Position numbers and translations under genes: made by a program. From Ophioceras dolichostomum (lineage: Eukaryota > Ascomycota > Sordariomycetes > Magnaporthales > Ophioceraceae), in NCBI GenBank assembly GCA_003049485.1, contig PYST01000026.1:62001-126000 (forward strand): 64,000 bases of DNA, in the 5' to 3' direction. Shown here piece after piece: positions 1-11,146 of this stretch. The notes under the pieces were generated by a model. The model saw only the letters and a program-made list of their open reading frames with translations. It had not been told where the DNA came from and searched no databases. How positions within the stretch are numbered: the stretch's first letter is position 1; the number at the start of each line of letters is the position of its first letter.

Positions 1-662
1 TTAGAGCTGGCAGCCAAGCTAATGCTCCAGACCTGTTACATAGCCACGTCCTCAACATCTGCTTTCCATATACCTCTAGGGAGGAGATGACGCAGGCAGT
101 TCGCAAGACGGTCGCCGAGTACTCGCAACCCCCGCGCCCACAGAGCACGCCGTTCTCACAGACGCGGATCAAGCAGAAGATAATGTCCAAGAATGCGGAC
201 AAGACCGGCGAGACCAACGGCACCAACATCGCTAGCAACACGCTCGGACCCATCCGAGAAGGGTCCCCGGCACCACCCGAAGAGGCCGAGGGCTCGGTTT
301 CGTCCTCAACGACGTTGCAAACCCCGGACTCGCCGCAAACCCAGGCAGCCAAGCAGGGGAATGCACCACCGAATTTCGCCATCTACCGCAACCCGGAGAC
401 AATAACAGCCGAGACGCTGGACCACCACATGTACACCGCCGACTGTCCCCCGCTGGATATCTTCGTCAGGACCAGCGGGGTAGAGCGACTCAGCGACTTC
501 CTGCTGTGGCAGTGCCACCAAGACACGCAGATATTCTTCCTCAAGTGTCTCTGGCCCGATTTCGACCTGTGGAACTTCCTTCCCGTCCTCGTCGAGTGGC
601 AGTGGAAGCAGAAGCAAAAAGAGAGGGACGAGAAGCCGAAGCGGCATCGGAAGCAACTGTAG
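1..662 (+). CDS. RER2: Dehydrodolichyl diphosphate synthase (cis-prenyltransferase), 3' part only
   Basis: The reading frame is open from base 3 to the stop at 660-662; the start and the N-terminal pyrophosphate-binding part lie outside the window. The visible part has a cis-prenyltransferase signature: NICFPYTSREEM near its beginning, and near its end VRTSGVERLSDFLLWQ, the conserved region V with the RTSG arginine and serine and the WQ pair. A basic tail (KQKERDEKPKRHRKQL) follows. The family condenses isopentenyl diphosphate units onto farnesyl diphosphate at the ER, making the long polyprenyl precursor of dolichol for N-glycosylation. A Ser/Pro/Thr-rich insert of about 80 residues separates the two conserved blocks, longer than in yeast. 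Catalytic Rer2/Srt1-type rather than the Nus1 partner is inferred from the intact RTSG motif; Rer2 versus Srt1 cannot be decided from this fragment. Confidence 0.88.
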   Translation, partial: RAGSQANAPDLLHSHVLNICFPYTSREEMTQAVRKTVAEYSQPPRPQSTPFSQTRIKQKIMSKNADKTGETNGTNIASNTLGPIREGSPAPPEEAEGSVSSSTTLQTPDSPQTQAAKQGNAPPNFAIYRNPETITAETLDHHMYTADCPPLDIFVRTSGVERLSDFLLWQCHQDTQIFFLKCLWPDFDLWNFLPVLVEWQWKQKQKERDEKPKRHRKQL

Positions 663-1728
663 CTGCGGACCGTATACATGTCCCATTATGCACGCCTCCA
701 CCCATCACTGTTTTCACATCTCTCATTTCTCGCCCCTCTTTTGATTCTTGCGAAGCACACCCGCCGTTGATACAATCTTTTCATTCTGCTTTTCGTTTAA
801 GTGAAGGCCGTTGGAAGGCTGCGATTAGGGCTGTTATAATTGATCGTATTGTCGTTGATGTTGCATTGGAAAAAGCAACAGAGAAAGGAATATGGTCGTT
901 GACCTCTCGTCTGGCGTCCGGAACTTCAGGCGGGAGTGGGCATAGATAGAGTGAGAAGAGAGAACATTGAACACACAGACCACAGACCACAGACATCACC
1001 CGCATATCCGGCGGGAAATCCTCATGAGTTGCCGCATCCCATCCACCGACACGAGCGTACAATGCTAGGTCGAAGTTCAAGATGCGTGTATTTTGCAACT
1101 AGATGCTGGCACAAGCAGACTCGGCCAGGCAATTCGTCGTGCGATTTGCGCTCTCCCGTGTTGGCGGTGTCCTCCTTTTCGCGGAGACCCTCGAAAATTC
1201 TTATCTTATCAGTGACGTTGTTCGGAGCCACAAACTGATTCGGCCAAAGAACACAGCGATTTTTCCCTGCCGATCATTGGCCGGCAAAGCAGAGTGGGGC
1301 AGTGGGAGTCGGCAGATTGACAAGGGCCCGGGGCGTGTGTGGATGGATTTGCTGCCGTCTGGTGCTGCTTGGTTTGCTGTCTGTCTGTCTGGGCGACCTG
1401 CTCTCCACCACTTTTCTCCGCGTTACAAACCACCGATGTGGACGATTCGATCTCGTACGCGAGACCGCTGAGGGGCGCCGGACTGAGATCCTCGTTCGAA
1501 GGCTTGTACCTATTAGGACCTTATTTCTTCTCGAGAAGTTTTTTTCTTGATTCGATCTCGGCCGAAGCAGAAATCTCCACGGGCGCGATCGAGCTTTCGA
1601 TCCCGCCTCCTCTCCTCCCGTCTTTTTGCCCTGCCGTCCGTCGCTCGTCCTTGTCGCCGACCACACTCGAATACTCTACACTACACTCCGCTGTCCCTTT
1701 TCGCTCGCTTGATCACAGGGTCAAAGGA
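663..1728. other. Intergenic: RER2 3' flank and ING-gene promoter/leader
   Basis: No coding region is supported here. The last 200 bases before the ATG at 1729 are pyrimidine-rich (stretches of cctcctctcctcccg type), typical of a fungal 5' leader. A perfect 12-bp palindrome CTTCTCGAGAAG lies near 1527-1538. The frame of the ING gene is open upstream to about 1339 but contains no ATG before 1729. Confidence 0.6.
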
Positions 1729-4196
1729 ATGAAGACCGCGAAGCTTCCTCCCGCTTCGGCGGCCGAGCCATCCTCGAGTCGCCGCTCACAACCCGTCCGC
1801 CAGACACGCACAAATCCTTCTCGCAACGGCGGTGGAATTGGCCGAGCTCCAGTCTCCAAAGATCGCGCCAGCGGCGCCGTCGCCCCCGAACAGCCCATAG
1901 AAATATTTCCCGCCATTCTGCACTTTACCGACACCATTACAGACCTCCCTCAAGCTCTCGCCCGCCATTTCACATTGTTAAAGGAGGTCGACGCTAAGGT
2001 GCACGCGCCTGAGCAAGCCCTCTTCGAGCTCATAGAAGAGGTCATCTCTCTCCCCGTTCTCGAACCGGCGCAATCGCGTGGCGATGGCGCGAGCAGTCTG
2101 CCTCCAGGCTCAGCTCCCATGAGCGCCCAGAACAGCTCCAATGGCCTGCCACAGACCGCTTTAGTCTTCCCCGCCAACAACCCAGACCGTCGCCACGCAG
2201 TGTTCCGCGGCATTGCCGCGAGGATTGCGGAGATGCTGGTGTCGCTGGAAGAGAAGAACCACGTTATTACGACAGCGAATAACGAGCTAGCCAAAAGACA
2301 AGATCGCATCAACGGGCTCTGGGGTCACCTCGTGCAAGAGTTCAGCGAGGAGGCGAGGTTTGGGAGCAGCACGCACTGGGCATACGCCGAGAACCGAGCC
2401 GGGCGCTCGAACAACACGCCGGCCGACCGTCCCCGCCGCGATGGCGCCCCCGTCCCTCCCGCGCCACCACCAGCGGCAGTCGAGGAAGCCGCCTCGAGGA
2501 GCGACGCCCGAAAACAAGCCGTCGCGGCGAGGAAGGAGAAAGCCAACAAGGCACAACCGACACATGAATCAGATATGGACGATCACGATGCGAAGCAGCA
2601 GAAAGCGGAAACAGGCAAAAAGACCCAACCGGCTGCGAAGAGCCGAAAACCGGCCGCCCAAGCTGCTTCAGAGGCTGCTACACCTGTCGGGCTAGGGATC
2701 ACAGCACCCAGCCCTGTGAACGGGAACCCAGCCCCAAAGCGCCGTAAGGTCGAGAAGCCGACTAACGGCACCGGCTCGGCCCCGATGGAGCGTGCCATGA
2801 GCAGCGTGTTCGGGAACAATGTACCTAAACAGAAGACGGCAAGTCCTCGAGAGACCCCGGCGCCCGAGAATCAATCGAAGAAGAGGAAAGCCCTTCCTTC
2901 CTCAGGGAACCAGGCGAAGAAGAGGTATGTCGAGCTGAGTTCGAGGTTGAGTTGGAAGCCCAAGACGAGCCGAACATCGGAAACAAACTGAATGCTGACA
3001 CAATAATGCCTTGCCTCACAGTCGCAACGGAACTGCCAATTCTCCCTCAATCGCATCGTCGCCCGTGATCGGGACCTTCCCTGAGGCGGCGAAACCCGTG
3101 CGCAACTCACCCGTCCCCATTCCCATTCCCGGTGCACGCATAGCGACTGCAACCCGCGTCAAGCCGCCCACCCCAGCTCAGCAGCCTGTCGTTGAGAATG
3201 GCCGTCCGCGACCGTCGTCGATCCCTACGAATAAGGTGAACGGCGTCGTTGCGCTACCTCCTGGCGCCGAGGTCCCTGTTCAGATCAACGGTACACGGGC
3301 CACGGCTGCTGCCGGCGAGGCTAAAGCGACCAAGGAGGTGCCTGTCCCCAAGCCCGAAGTTCTGAAGCCGGAGGTCGTCCTCGAGTCGACTACGGCAATC
3401 CCGCCGCCCATCATTCCGCCACTTCATAGGAGAGACCCGCCATCGCTGGTCGCAAAGAGGGAGGGCTCGACGGACTCCAGGAAAGAGTCACCACCTGTGT
3501 CGCTGTCAGCTTCTTCGGGGACGACTGTCTCATTAGGATCGACAGCGACGACCACATCCACCATCACCACAACTTCTGTTACCACAAAGAGTGGCCGCGC
3601 AAGCAAACCTTCAACCCCTGCGTTGGGCAGCTTCCCTGAGAACGCCCGTGCGCGACCTCCCAGGGCCGCAGAAGGGGGACCAAATCCCACTCCAGCGAAG
3701 CGGAGCCACAAAAAGGGGGCGTCCATCGCTCTGGCCAACAACGCAGCCCTAGCCAGCGAGCTGGCGGCGCCCGAGAACGGACCCGGTGGCGGCGGCGGCG
3801 GTAGCGCTGCTGCTGCCGCTGGCGGTAGTGGTGGCAGTGGCCCGGCTCCCAGCAATGGTAGCAATGGTGGGGCTGCCGGCAGCAAGAAGGGGACCAACGC
3901 GGGTGACGAAGCCCTTTACTGCTACTGCATGCGCGTCAGCTACGGCGCCATGATTGCCTGTGACGCGGAGGGCTGTCCACGCGAATGGTTCCATTATGAC
4001 TGCGTTGGTCTGAAGTCTGCTCCCAAAAATGGTGAGTTACCTGATCTCCTCCTTCTCCCCGTCCCGGTTCCCGACTTGCGAAAAAGGCACCGTTCGCTAA
4101 TTCGCTGACTATTGTTGTTCAAATCCAGCCTTATGGTATTGTAAAGAGTGCAAGAAGCGGCTGAACATTCCCGAAAAGAAGTCAAACGGGACATAG
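1729..4196 (+). CDS. ING-family PHD-finger chromatin protein
   Basis: Three exons, 1729-2924, 3022-4031 and 4129-4196, give 757 residues. The start is the first ATG in a frame open further upstream. An ING N-terminal helical domain lies at about residues 60-105 (ILHFTDTITDLPQALARHF), where the family contacts its HAT or HDAC scaffold. A long Ser/Ala/Pro/Lys linker with polyglycine follows. A C-terminal C4HC3 PHD finger spans the last intron (YCYC, MIACDAEGC, WFHYDC, WYCKEC) and keeps the aromatic and Met positions that ING fingers use to read H3K4me3. Both introns have GT-AG ends and a CTGAC branch site. Yeast relatives are Pho23 (Rpd3L), Yng1 (NuA3) and Yng2 (NuA4); the very long linker means I cannot choose among them. 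A nuclear histone-mark reader is inferred. Confidence 0.9.
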
Positions 4197-7100
4197 CATA
4201 CGCAAGAAGGAAATAAGCCAATCGATTTCCGACCTCGACAGAACACTGACTGCCCTCATATGTCTGCGCGAACAAGCGCTCGCGCGAGATCTGGATCTGT
4301 GAAGAGCAGGCAACTGAGGGGGACGGTGTGCGAGATGAAAGTCGAGAGATGATTTGTGGTTCTGTTTTGGTAATACATTCACCTCATTCAGGCGTTCCAT
4401 GACGGGTTGGTCCCAACACCATAAGTTTTTTCACACCGGCGGGCGGGCGTTTGTGTAAGCTGTTTGCCTCCATATGTAAGGAACAATTCGGCGGACAGCA
4501 TGATCTTGTTTTGTTTGTTCCATTCCTCCACGGACACCTTTCTTCCTTTCTTGTTTTGATCACGGCAGCTTGTTTTTCCTTGTCCGCTCCCTCCTTGCGA
4601 CGAAGATATACTTCCTCATTCTTAGTATTTGTGCATTCAGGTTCGGACCGGGCCGCACGCGCTCGCCGCCCGCCCGCACCTTCTAACACACGTACTTTCC
4701 ACCGGTATATAGGCACGTTTACGCATTCTACCCCTACCTTTACACTCTTTCATGGAGGGCTCATTCTTGTCTTTTTTTGAGCCCTCCGCTAAACTGCACA
4801 TATCTCACGAGGCTTGGGCTACTGCAACTGGGACTCGGTGTAAGGATGGCCTAGCTGGATGTCTTAGAGGGGCCCGGACGCTTTGAATTGGAAATGAGAG
4901 GACGCATGCCATGTTTGTACGACGCGCAAGACAAGTCAGGTAGCTTAGCTGTTCGCAGGCAGAGTGGAACGTCGTTCCGAACCGATTTCCGATTCAAACC
5001 CCTGCCAATACCCCGTCTACAGGTTAGTGCTCCTCGTTTCCGCTAGACACAGTTCTCTTGTGGCGACAGCTATGTAGTAGCTCGGGCGCTTGTTGGTGAG
5101 GGCCGGCATCGGACCCGACTGCATCTTTCAGCTAGCTGGTCTGTTATCACTCCCAGCCGGACGGTCGCTGAAGAACCTTGTGTAAACAAAAAATAATGTG
5201 ATGGAAGACAAGACACACAGCTCGCAGCTAGCTTAGAAGCTACATATGTCGGAGTCTTCTTACCCGCATCTCGACCAACCATGACACCGGGCAAGTCCCG
5301 GCACAGGCAAGTCGAAAGTGTGGGGAAATGGGCATGGGTTGAGGGTTCGTTTGTCGGGAACTCTGGCAGGCCGCAGCCTGGCAGCGGATGGCCGCTAGTC
5401 CGATCAGGCGCTAAATTGGGCGATGATGACAGGGGTGGCGGTCAGCTCCTCCAGACGTCAATGTGACCTGGGCCACGTGAACAGGCAAAGCCCTCATCAT
5501 TTCAACAGTCACCCAACCCAAGGCGGGAGACCAGGCGGCTGGCTTCGGTTTTTGCAAATGGGGGAATTCTTCTTCTATGTGGAGATTTGATCGCTTTGTA
5601 GAAAATTGAACTACCCGACCATGCCATCTCGCCCCTCGCACCAGCGAACTGTTTCACCGCTAGCTACTGGTACTGGTACGGTGCGCGGTCCCGATTTTAC
5701 CAGGCAAATCGTCTCTGTTCGGATGAGTCAGGAGACTAGAGGAAAAGCTTGTTGATGAGAGGCTTGGCGTCTGCGGTCTTGGTGTTCATTTCTGTCGGAT
5801 GGTTCTGAGTCCAGTGACCCGACTCGTGTTTTCGTTCTTCAGTGGTGCTGTACTGTAGTGCTCTGGTACTCTGGTGCGCAAAGTGCCACCTGCCAATGCG
5901 ATATCGCTCGCAATGTTGACGTCTGCTCGTCATTTCTTCCCCTGCGCAGAGCGTTAGCGGTGAGGTGAGGGATGTCTCGGCGTCTTCCGCTGTAGAAATC
6001 TGTAAGTGAGAACTCCCTGAACCGGAGTGCTCCCTCCCCTCATCAGCACGCCGAGTTTGGTCCATACGACGGTCGGGCCAGTGGTATTGGCGGAACAGCA
6101 CACATGTCGCCATTATTGCAAGCTAGTGCGAAGTTCCGGCCAACGAGCCGTGGATCTGGTCGCATGTACGTACACGCTGCCAAGACTGATTTGGCCAGCC
6201 ACTCGCAAAGCAGGGTTACCAAACTCCCAGAAAGAGCTGTGATGCACGAAGATGCACAACGTTGCAAGGAGCAGCAGGGCATGGATCTGTCGCCTCCAAC
6301 CAGATCGCTGGTGTTTTGGAGTGCAGCCGCGGGACCACTCAAACAGTGCCGACCCCTGATTTCTATGTTCAAATCATTACGTCGCTGACGTCTCACGACC
6401 GCCTCCCATTATGACTTTTCCGGATTATTCTCATGTCATGGAAATTCAAGGCGACAAGGCCGAGAAGGTCAAGTGAGTGTCGTGACCAACATTGGCGAAT
6501 TCCGCCATCCGTCAACCCATTTTCGCTCCCTTTTACACCTTTGCTTCCACTCGGGTTCGGGCTGTTTGTGTCTGTCTCCCTCCATCCAGCCAAGGCAATG
6601 CCCATCCTTCCATCAACCAGCGGCGGCTCGGGGTTTGAGTTTTTCTCTTTCCTTTTGCCTACCTGCTTGGTACCTTGCTAGCACGCCTCGTTTTTCTGGT
6701 CCCTGAAGGCATTGATCAATGATGCCGCGATTGTCGGGCGAGAAGCTCAGGTCAATGTGGTGGCCGTGCGGAGGGAATAAATCATTAGTTCGTTTTTGGA
6801 GCCTCACTTACATGCAGGCTGGGCGGGCTGACAGGCTGGAGGCTGGATTCCTCACTATCGACGGGCACAACGAATGGAGGGAGGGAGAAGAGCAGAAAAT
6901 GAAAGAAATAGGGCAAGAAATGCGGCGATGAAAGAATTTTCTTCTGGCCACTTGGTCCAGACTGAGCATCATGTCATCGGAGTCATCGAAAATCGATACT
7001 TAGGGGGTGGGCCACCAAGGTGTTTTCCATTACATACTATGTTCCCGGGCGGCCAACCTCTACTCCGGTCGGCCAAGGTCGGCTCCATGTTCCATGTCAC

Positions 7101-8204
7101 CAACAGCCAGTCTGATTCTTCATTCTCCTCTCGTACTACTATGGAGGTTCGCTGATGAAGTTCGCTCCGGTTCGTGCTATGCAAAGAAGCCGCAGGCGCC
7201 GCAGGTTTGCTCAGGTGACCACAAAGAAAGCTCCATTCCTTTATTTTCATTACTCAATCCGTGTGAAGGAACCACGACACTTGTCCGCCGGCCACCAAGC
7301 ACCAACCCCGACCAACCCTGCCTGTGCTCTAGTGAAGATTTAATTTTTGTTAAAATAAACGGTCCGTCCCCGGCCGGCCTGCGTAACCTGCAGGCTGCAG
7401 CAGAGTACAACGTGCCCCGGACACCTTACAAAGTTCAGTCCTACCTGCCACCGAGCCAGCCGGTACCACACAACCACTTCAAGTACCTGCTGTGACAACT
7501 TTACGCCATTCAGGATATGTGCATCCGCCCTGTCTGAAGCTTGCCATACTTTTTTTTTTCTTTCTTTTTTTTCAAGCCTCGTGTTCACCCAATCCAGGGG
7601 AGAAAGAATCTCAATTTATCCCCCCGTCATCCGATTCTTAATCTCATATTCGTTGCCTGCACTCTGCTTGTTGACAACATTGAACTTGAAGACGGAGCAG
7701 TTCGTCATCCCTACCAGCAACAACGCAACATCACCACTTTGAGCAACGACCGAGCCCAAATACACCTACCTCTTGCTTCATCCCCTTCATCATTTTGCCT
7801 GCCGCTTGGATCGGACACACTCAACGCTCCAAAACAATACACCTGCTCCCTACGTCGCACAAGTCTACAAATTCACTTCACCATTCATCACCTTCCCCGC
7901 ATTGCCCAGGATATCTCTTACCTAAAAGTCCGGCTCGTTGACTAATAGAAAGGGAGCCTCTGTGCGCCTTCGCCGCTCCTTGCTCACTTGAGCGTTCCTA
8001 CGTCGAACGAGATCCGGGGCTGCCACGCACGTTTTGCTTGGGTCCCGTCGGTCCTGTCACCCCAGTCTAGTCACGCCAAACAGACAAACCCTTGCCTGAG
8101 CTGTCCTCCTCTCGTGTGTGTCGACGTGCTCATTTCTTTCTTCCCCCCTCTCGCATCACCAGCATTCCATTCAACCAATCCCAGAGACCCCAAACATTTA
8201 CCCA
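4197..8204. other. Intergenic 4-kb spacer
   Basis: No open frame here looks like protein, and tRNA-like boxes near 4940-5005 do not fold. Bases 4197-4790 are presumably the 3' UTR and flank of the ING gene. From about 7545 to 8204 the sequence is strongly pyrimidine-rich with T tracts, as expected for promoter and leader of the LRR gene starting at 8205. The middle (about 4800-7500) shows only short random frames on both strands. Confidence 0.55.
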
Positions 8205-10211
8205 ATGGCCATAGCTTCTCAGACGCAACAGGGCACCACCTCTCATAACTCCCATGCCGCCAAGGGGGGTTTGAACCACATGCCATCCAGATACAAAATC
8301 ATGACGGACGAGGCCCAGAGGCTGGACAGCCCCGAGAGGGCGGGATCCCGCAACTCTTTTTCCTCCATCAGAGAAGACGACTCCGACCTAGCCCAAACAT
8401 TCACTACGTCCAAAGTATCATCCTACTCTACGCCTCCCGCAGATGAGGCTATCGTCGACGACACAACTCTGGCACACACACAGGACATCGATATGACCGC
8501 GCCCGAGTTCTGCCCACCCGTCACCCAGCCGTCTAGCCGACTTCACGGCAGCTGGATCCCGGCCAACAGCTTCAGGGGCTGGAAGCAGATCAGTGTCCAC
8601 GGCAAGCTCGCCAGCAAGAGTTTCGGAGATCTGCAGGGACTGAGCCTGGCTTGGCAAGCCGCCTCGCCTCCGCCGGTAGAGGCTGGTATGTCTCGCCCCG
8701 GAGAGAGCTTGCTAGAGAAACTCCCGGTTGAGCTGTTGAGTAAGTCTAGAAAACCTCCCCCATAATTTTCTACGTCTAGGTATTCCACCAAACCTACCAG
8801 TGCTGATCCGATTCTAACGTGACAATGCCTTCCAGCCGCTATCATCAAGCTGCTCGTTAACGACATTCCACCCAATGGGGTTGAGAAGCGCAATGTGGAC
8901 TTGATGTCCATGCTCTTGACCTCAAAGAGGCTGCATGCGGCGACTTTGGACTGCCTCTACCAGAAGATTACCATCCCGCACTCGCGGATCTTCCAGAAGT
9001 TCCGCACTCACATCGCTGCGCACCCTTCGCTGGGAACCATGGTCCGCCGGCTGGACTTCTGCCACTTCAACCCAGCCACGCTGTTCACGACCGCGACTGA
9101 GCGGTTCAACGCCCGCAATCTCACCTCAGAGACGCTGCTGGAGTGCCTCGATCTCACGCCTAACTTGCAGGAGTTCTTGGTTCAGGAGTACATCGATGAG
9201 GACCTGAGCCGCGGCGTGCTCAGCAAACTCCTGTTCGGCCTTACACGGCTCGAGGCCGTCGACTTCAGCGGCTGCACGTCGGACCTTTTCAGGGACGCCT
9301 TCTCTGCCGTGGTGCAGGAGCCAGACATGCCGAGTGTCCTGACGATTAAGCGCCTGTCTATGCACCGGTGCCTGACGCTGACCGCGGCCGTGTTCGACGA
9401 GCTCCTGCCCCGGCTCCCGCAGCTCACGCACCTGGACGTTACCGGCACTCGGATTACGGACACGGCTCTCTGGAGTATTCCCGAAACCGCTAGGATCACA
9501 CACCTGAACCTGGCGAAGTGCAAGCTGCTGTCAGCCAAGAAGGTTATCCAGTTCCTGGCGGAGCACCCGGCCGTGACCAGCAGTCTCGTGTTCCTCAGCC
9601 TCGGCACCGACGCGCGCAGCCATGAGCTGCTGGACGAGAACTCCCTGAGAGAGCTGATCCCCGTCCTGCCCAAGACCCTCAAGTCGCTCAGCCTGAAGGG
9701 CAGCAAGATGGACGTCTCGCACATCAAGCAGCTCCTGCCGCTGACGAAGCACCTCGAGGAGCTCGCGCTGGGGCGGTCGCTCAAGCTCGCCGACGTGAGG
9801 GCCCTCTTCCTGCCGGACGACCAGGCCGAGCTGAGCGAGTCGCTGGAGTGGGTGCCGCACACGGTCAAGTACCTGGACCTGTCCGACATGTGGGCGTCCG
9901 CCGTGGACAACTCGGAGCTGTTCAACACGTCGGTCCTGCTCAAGTCGTACAGCCGGCCGCTCACGGTGATCGAGTTCTCCGAGAGCGTATTCAACCGCGT
10001 GAGGAAGTCCGAGGGCGCGCTGGCCAGGGCCGGCTGGCGCGTCTCGGAGACAGGCGGGCGCTCGTGGCTCGTCCGCGTCGAGAACGGCGCGGACGACGGC
10101 TGGCGCGAGTGGAAGATGGGCGCCAGGTACTGGGGCATGCGCAAGATCCCGGTCGCGAGGGCGGAGGTCGGCGGCATGTATGGGAACTTTATGTTCGGGC
10201 GGAAGCTGTGA
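8205..10211 (+). CDS. F-box-like leucine-rich-repeat protein
   Basis: Two exons, 8205-8739 and 8836-10211, encode 636 residues; MAIASQTQQ begins at the first ATG of the frame and the intron carries a CTAAC branch site. Residues 1-160 are Ser/Thr/Pro-rich and probably disordered. At about residue 172 there is an F-box-like helix pair (LLEKLPVELLTAIIKLLV) followed by KRLHAATLDCLYQKITIP, the usual beginning of fungal F-box/LRR proteins. Residues about 230-560 hold irregular LRRs, for example LTHLDVTGTRITDTALW, ITHLNLAKCKLL and TLKSLSLKGSKMD. The C terminus (WREWKMGARYWGMRKIPV) is distinctive. F-box/LRR proteins act as substrate receptors of SCF ubiquitin ligases; whether this F-box is functional is inference. 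I do not recognise a named orthologue. Confidence 0.85.
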
Positions 10212-11146
10212 TCTGATCTCTCCTCCTCCTTCACCTTTTCTCTTTCATCATAAGTTCTTGCCCTCACCTTCTCACATCTTCCTCAATCTCTCCTTTCTTC
10301 TCTTGGTCTCGGAGTTTTGGCTTGTTTTTTCCCCTTTTTTTTCCCCTTCTTTCTCTCTTTCTCATTCCTCGTCCTCCTATGGGCTCTCCTACATGTTCTG
10401 GCGTTTCCACGGGCATCTTTTCATATTACTCACTTCTCTCCCATTATGAACAGACCGGAGCAAGCAGGGCGCTGGGGATTTCTTAACCTCTACAGGGCCG
10501 CACGATTCAAAAGCGAAAGCGGCTGGGAAGGGGAAGCATGCATAGTCTACCGGCGTTTTTTGCAGCGTTCCGCATATACTGGGAGTTGTAATTTCTTGTT
10601 TGGCTGCTCTAACAGAATGCGGCGACGACGGGGAAGGAAAAGTTGGTGGACTGCTGGAAAGAACGCATAAGAAAAAGTCACATACAGAACAGAATCGTTG
10701 GGTTATGAACAGAAGTCAGGAGGTGATAAAAAAGAATTGATGAGCACAGGCTAGAGTTTTCTTTCGCTTGAGTCTCTTTAGGTTCGTCTGTATGATAGCT
10801 CGACATCCATAATCCCAATCTATAGCCGTGTTTTAGGTGACCATGCGATTTTTCATCAAGCATCGTTCCATGCCTGAGGCCCTGGTTTTGTGAGAATAAG
10901 GGTCCAAGAGATGATGTCCAAATGGGGAGCAGGATCTGACTGTTAGTCCAAGAGGATGCGGCAGGACGAGTGTGCCACAGCCACAAACAGAATTCATGCC
11001 TGAGGCACCAATGACGAAGCTGCGTCAGCTGCTGCCAACCAAGTAACATTCAGCCCAGCTCCACGGCCCAGGCTGTTACCAAAGACCTCAATCGTCAATC
11101 GTTTCCGCCAACAACCCACGGCTTTGGGGCCATTCCATTCACCAGG
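10212..11146. other. Intergenic: LRR 3' flank and V-ATPase promoter
   Basis: There is a T/C-rich 3' UTR-like stretch (10212-10450) and then about 700 bases without a credible coding frame. Nothing else was recognised. Confidence 0.5.

Noticed and set aside
4930..5010. tRNA-like A box (TAGCTTAGCTG) followed by a GATTCAAACC B-box-like segment
   Set aside because: No acceptor or T-arm stem can be paired, so it is not a tRNA.
9182..10267. 361-codon minus-strand frame opposite the LRR gene
   Set aside because: It overlaps the plus-strand LRR exon, whose protein is conserved-looking; the Arg/Ser-rich antisense product has no motif.
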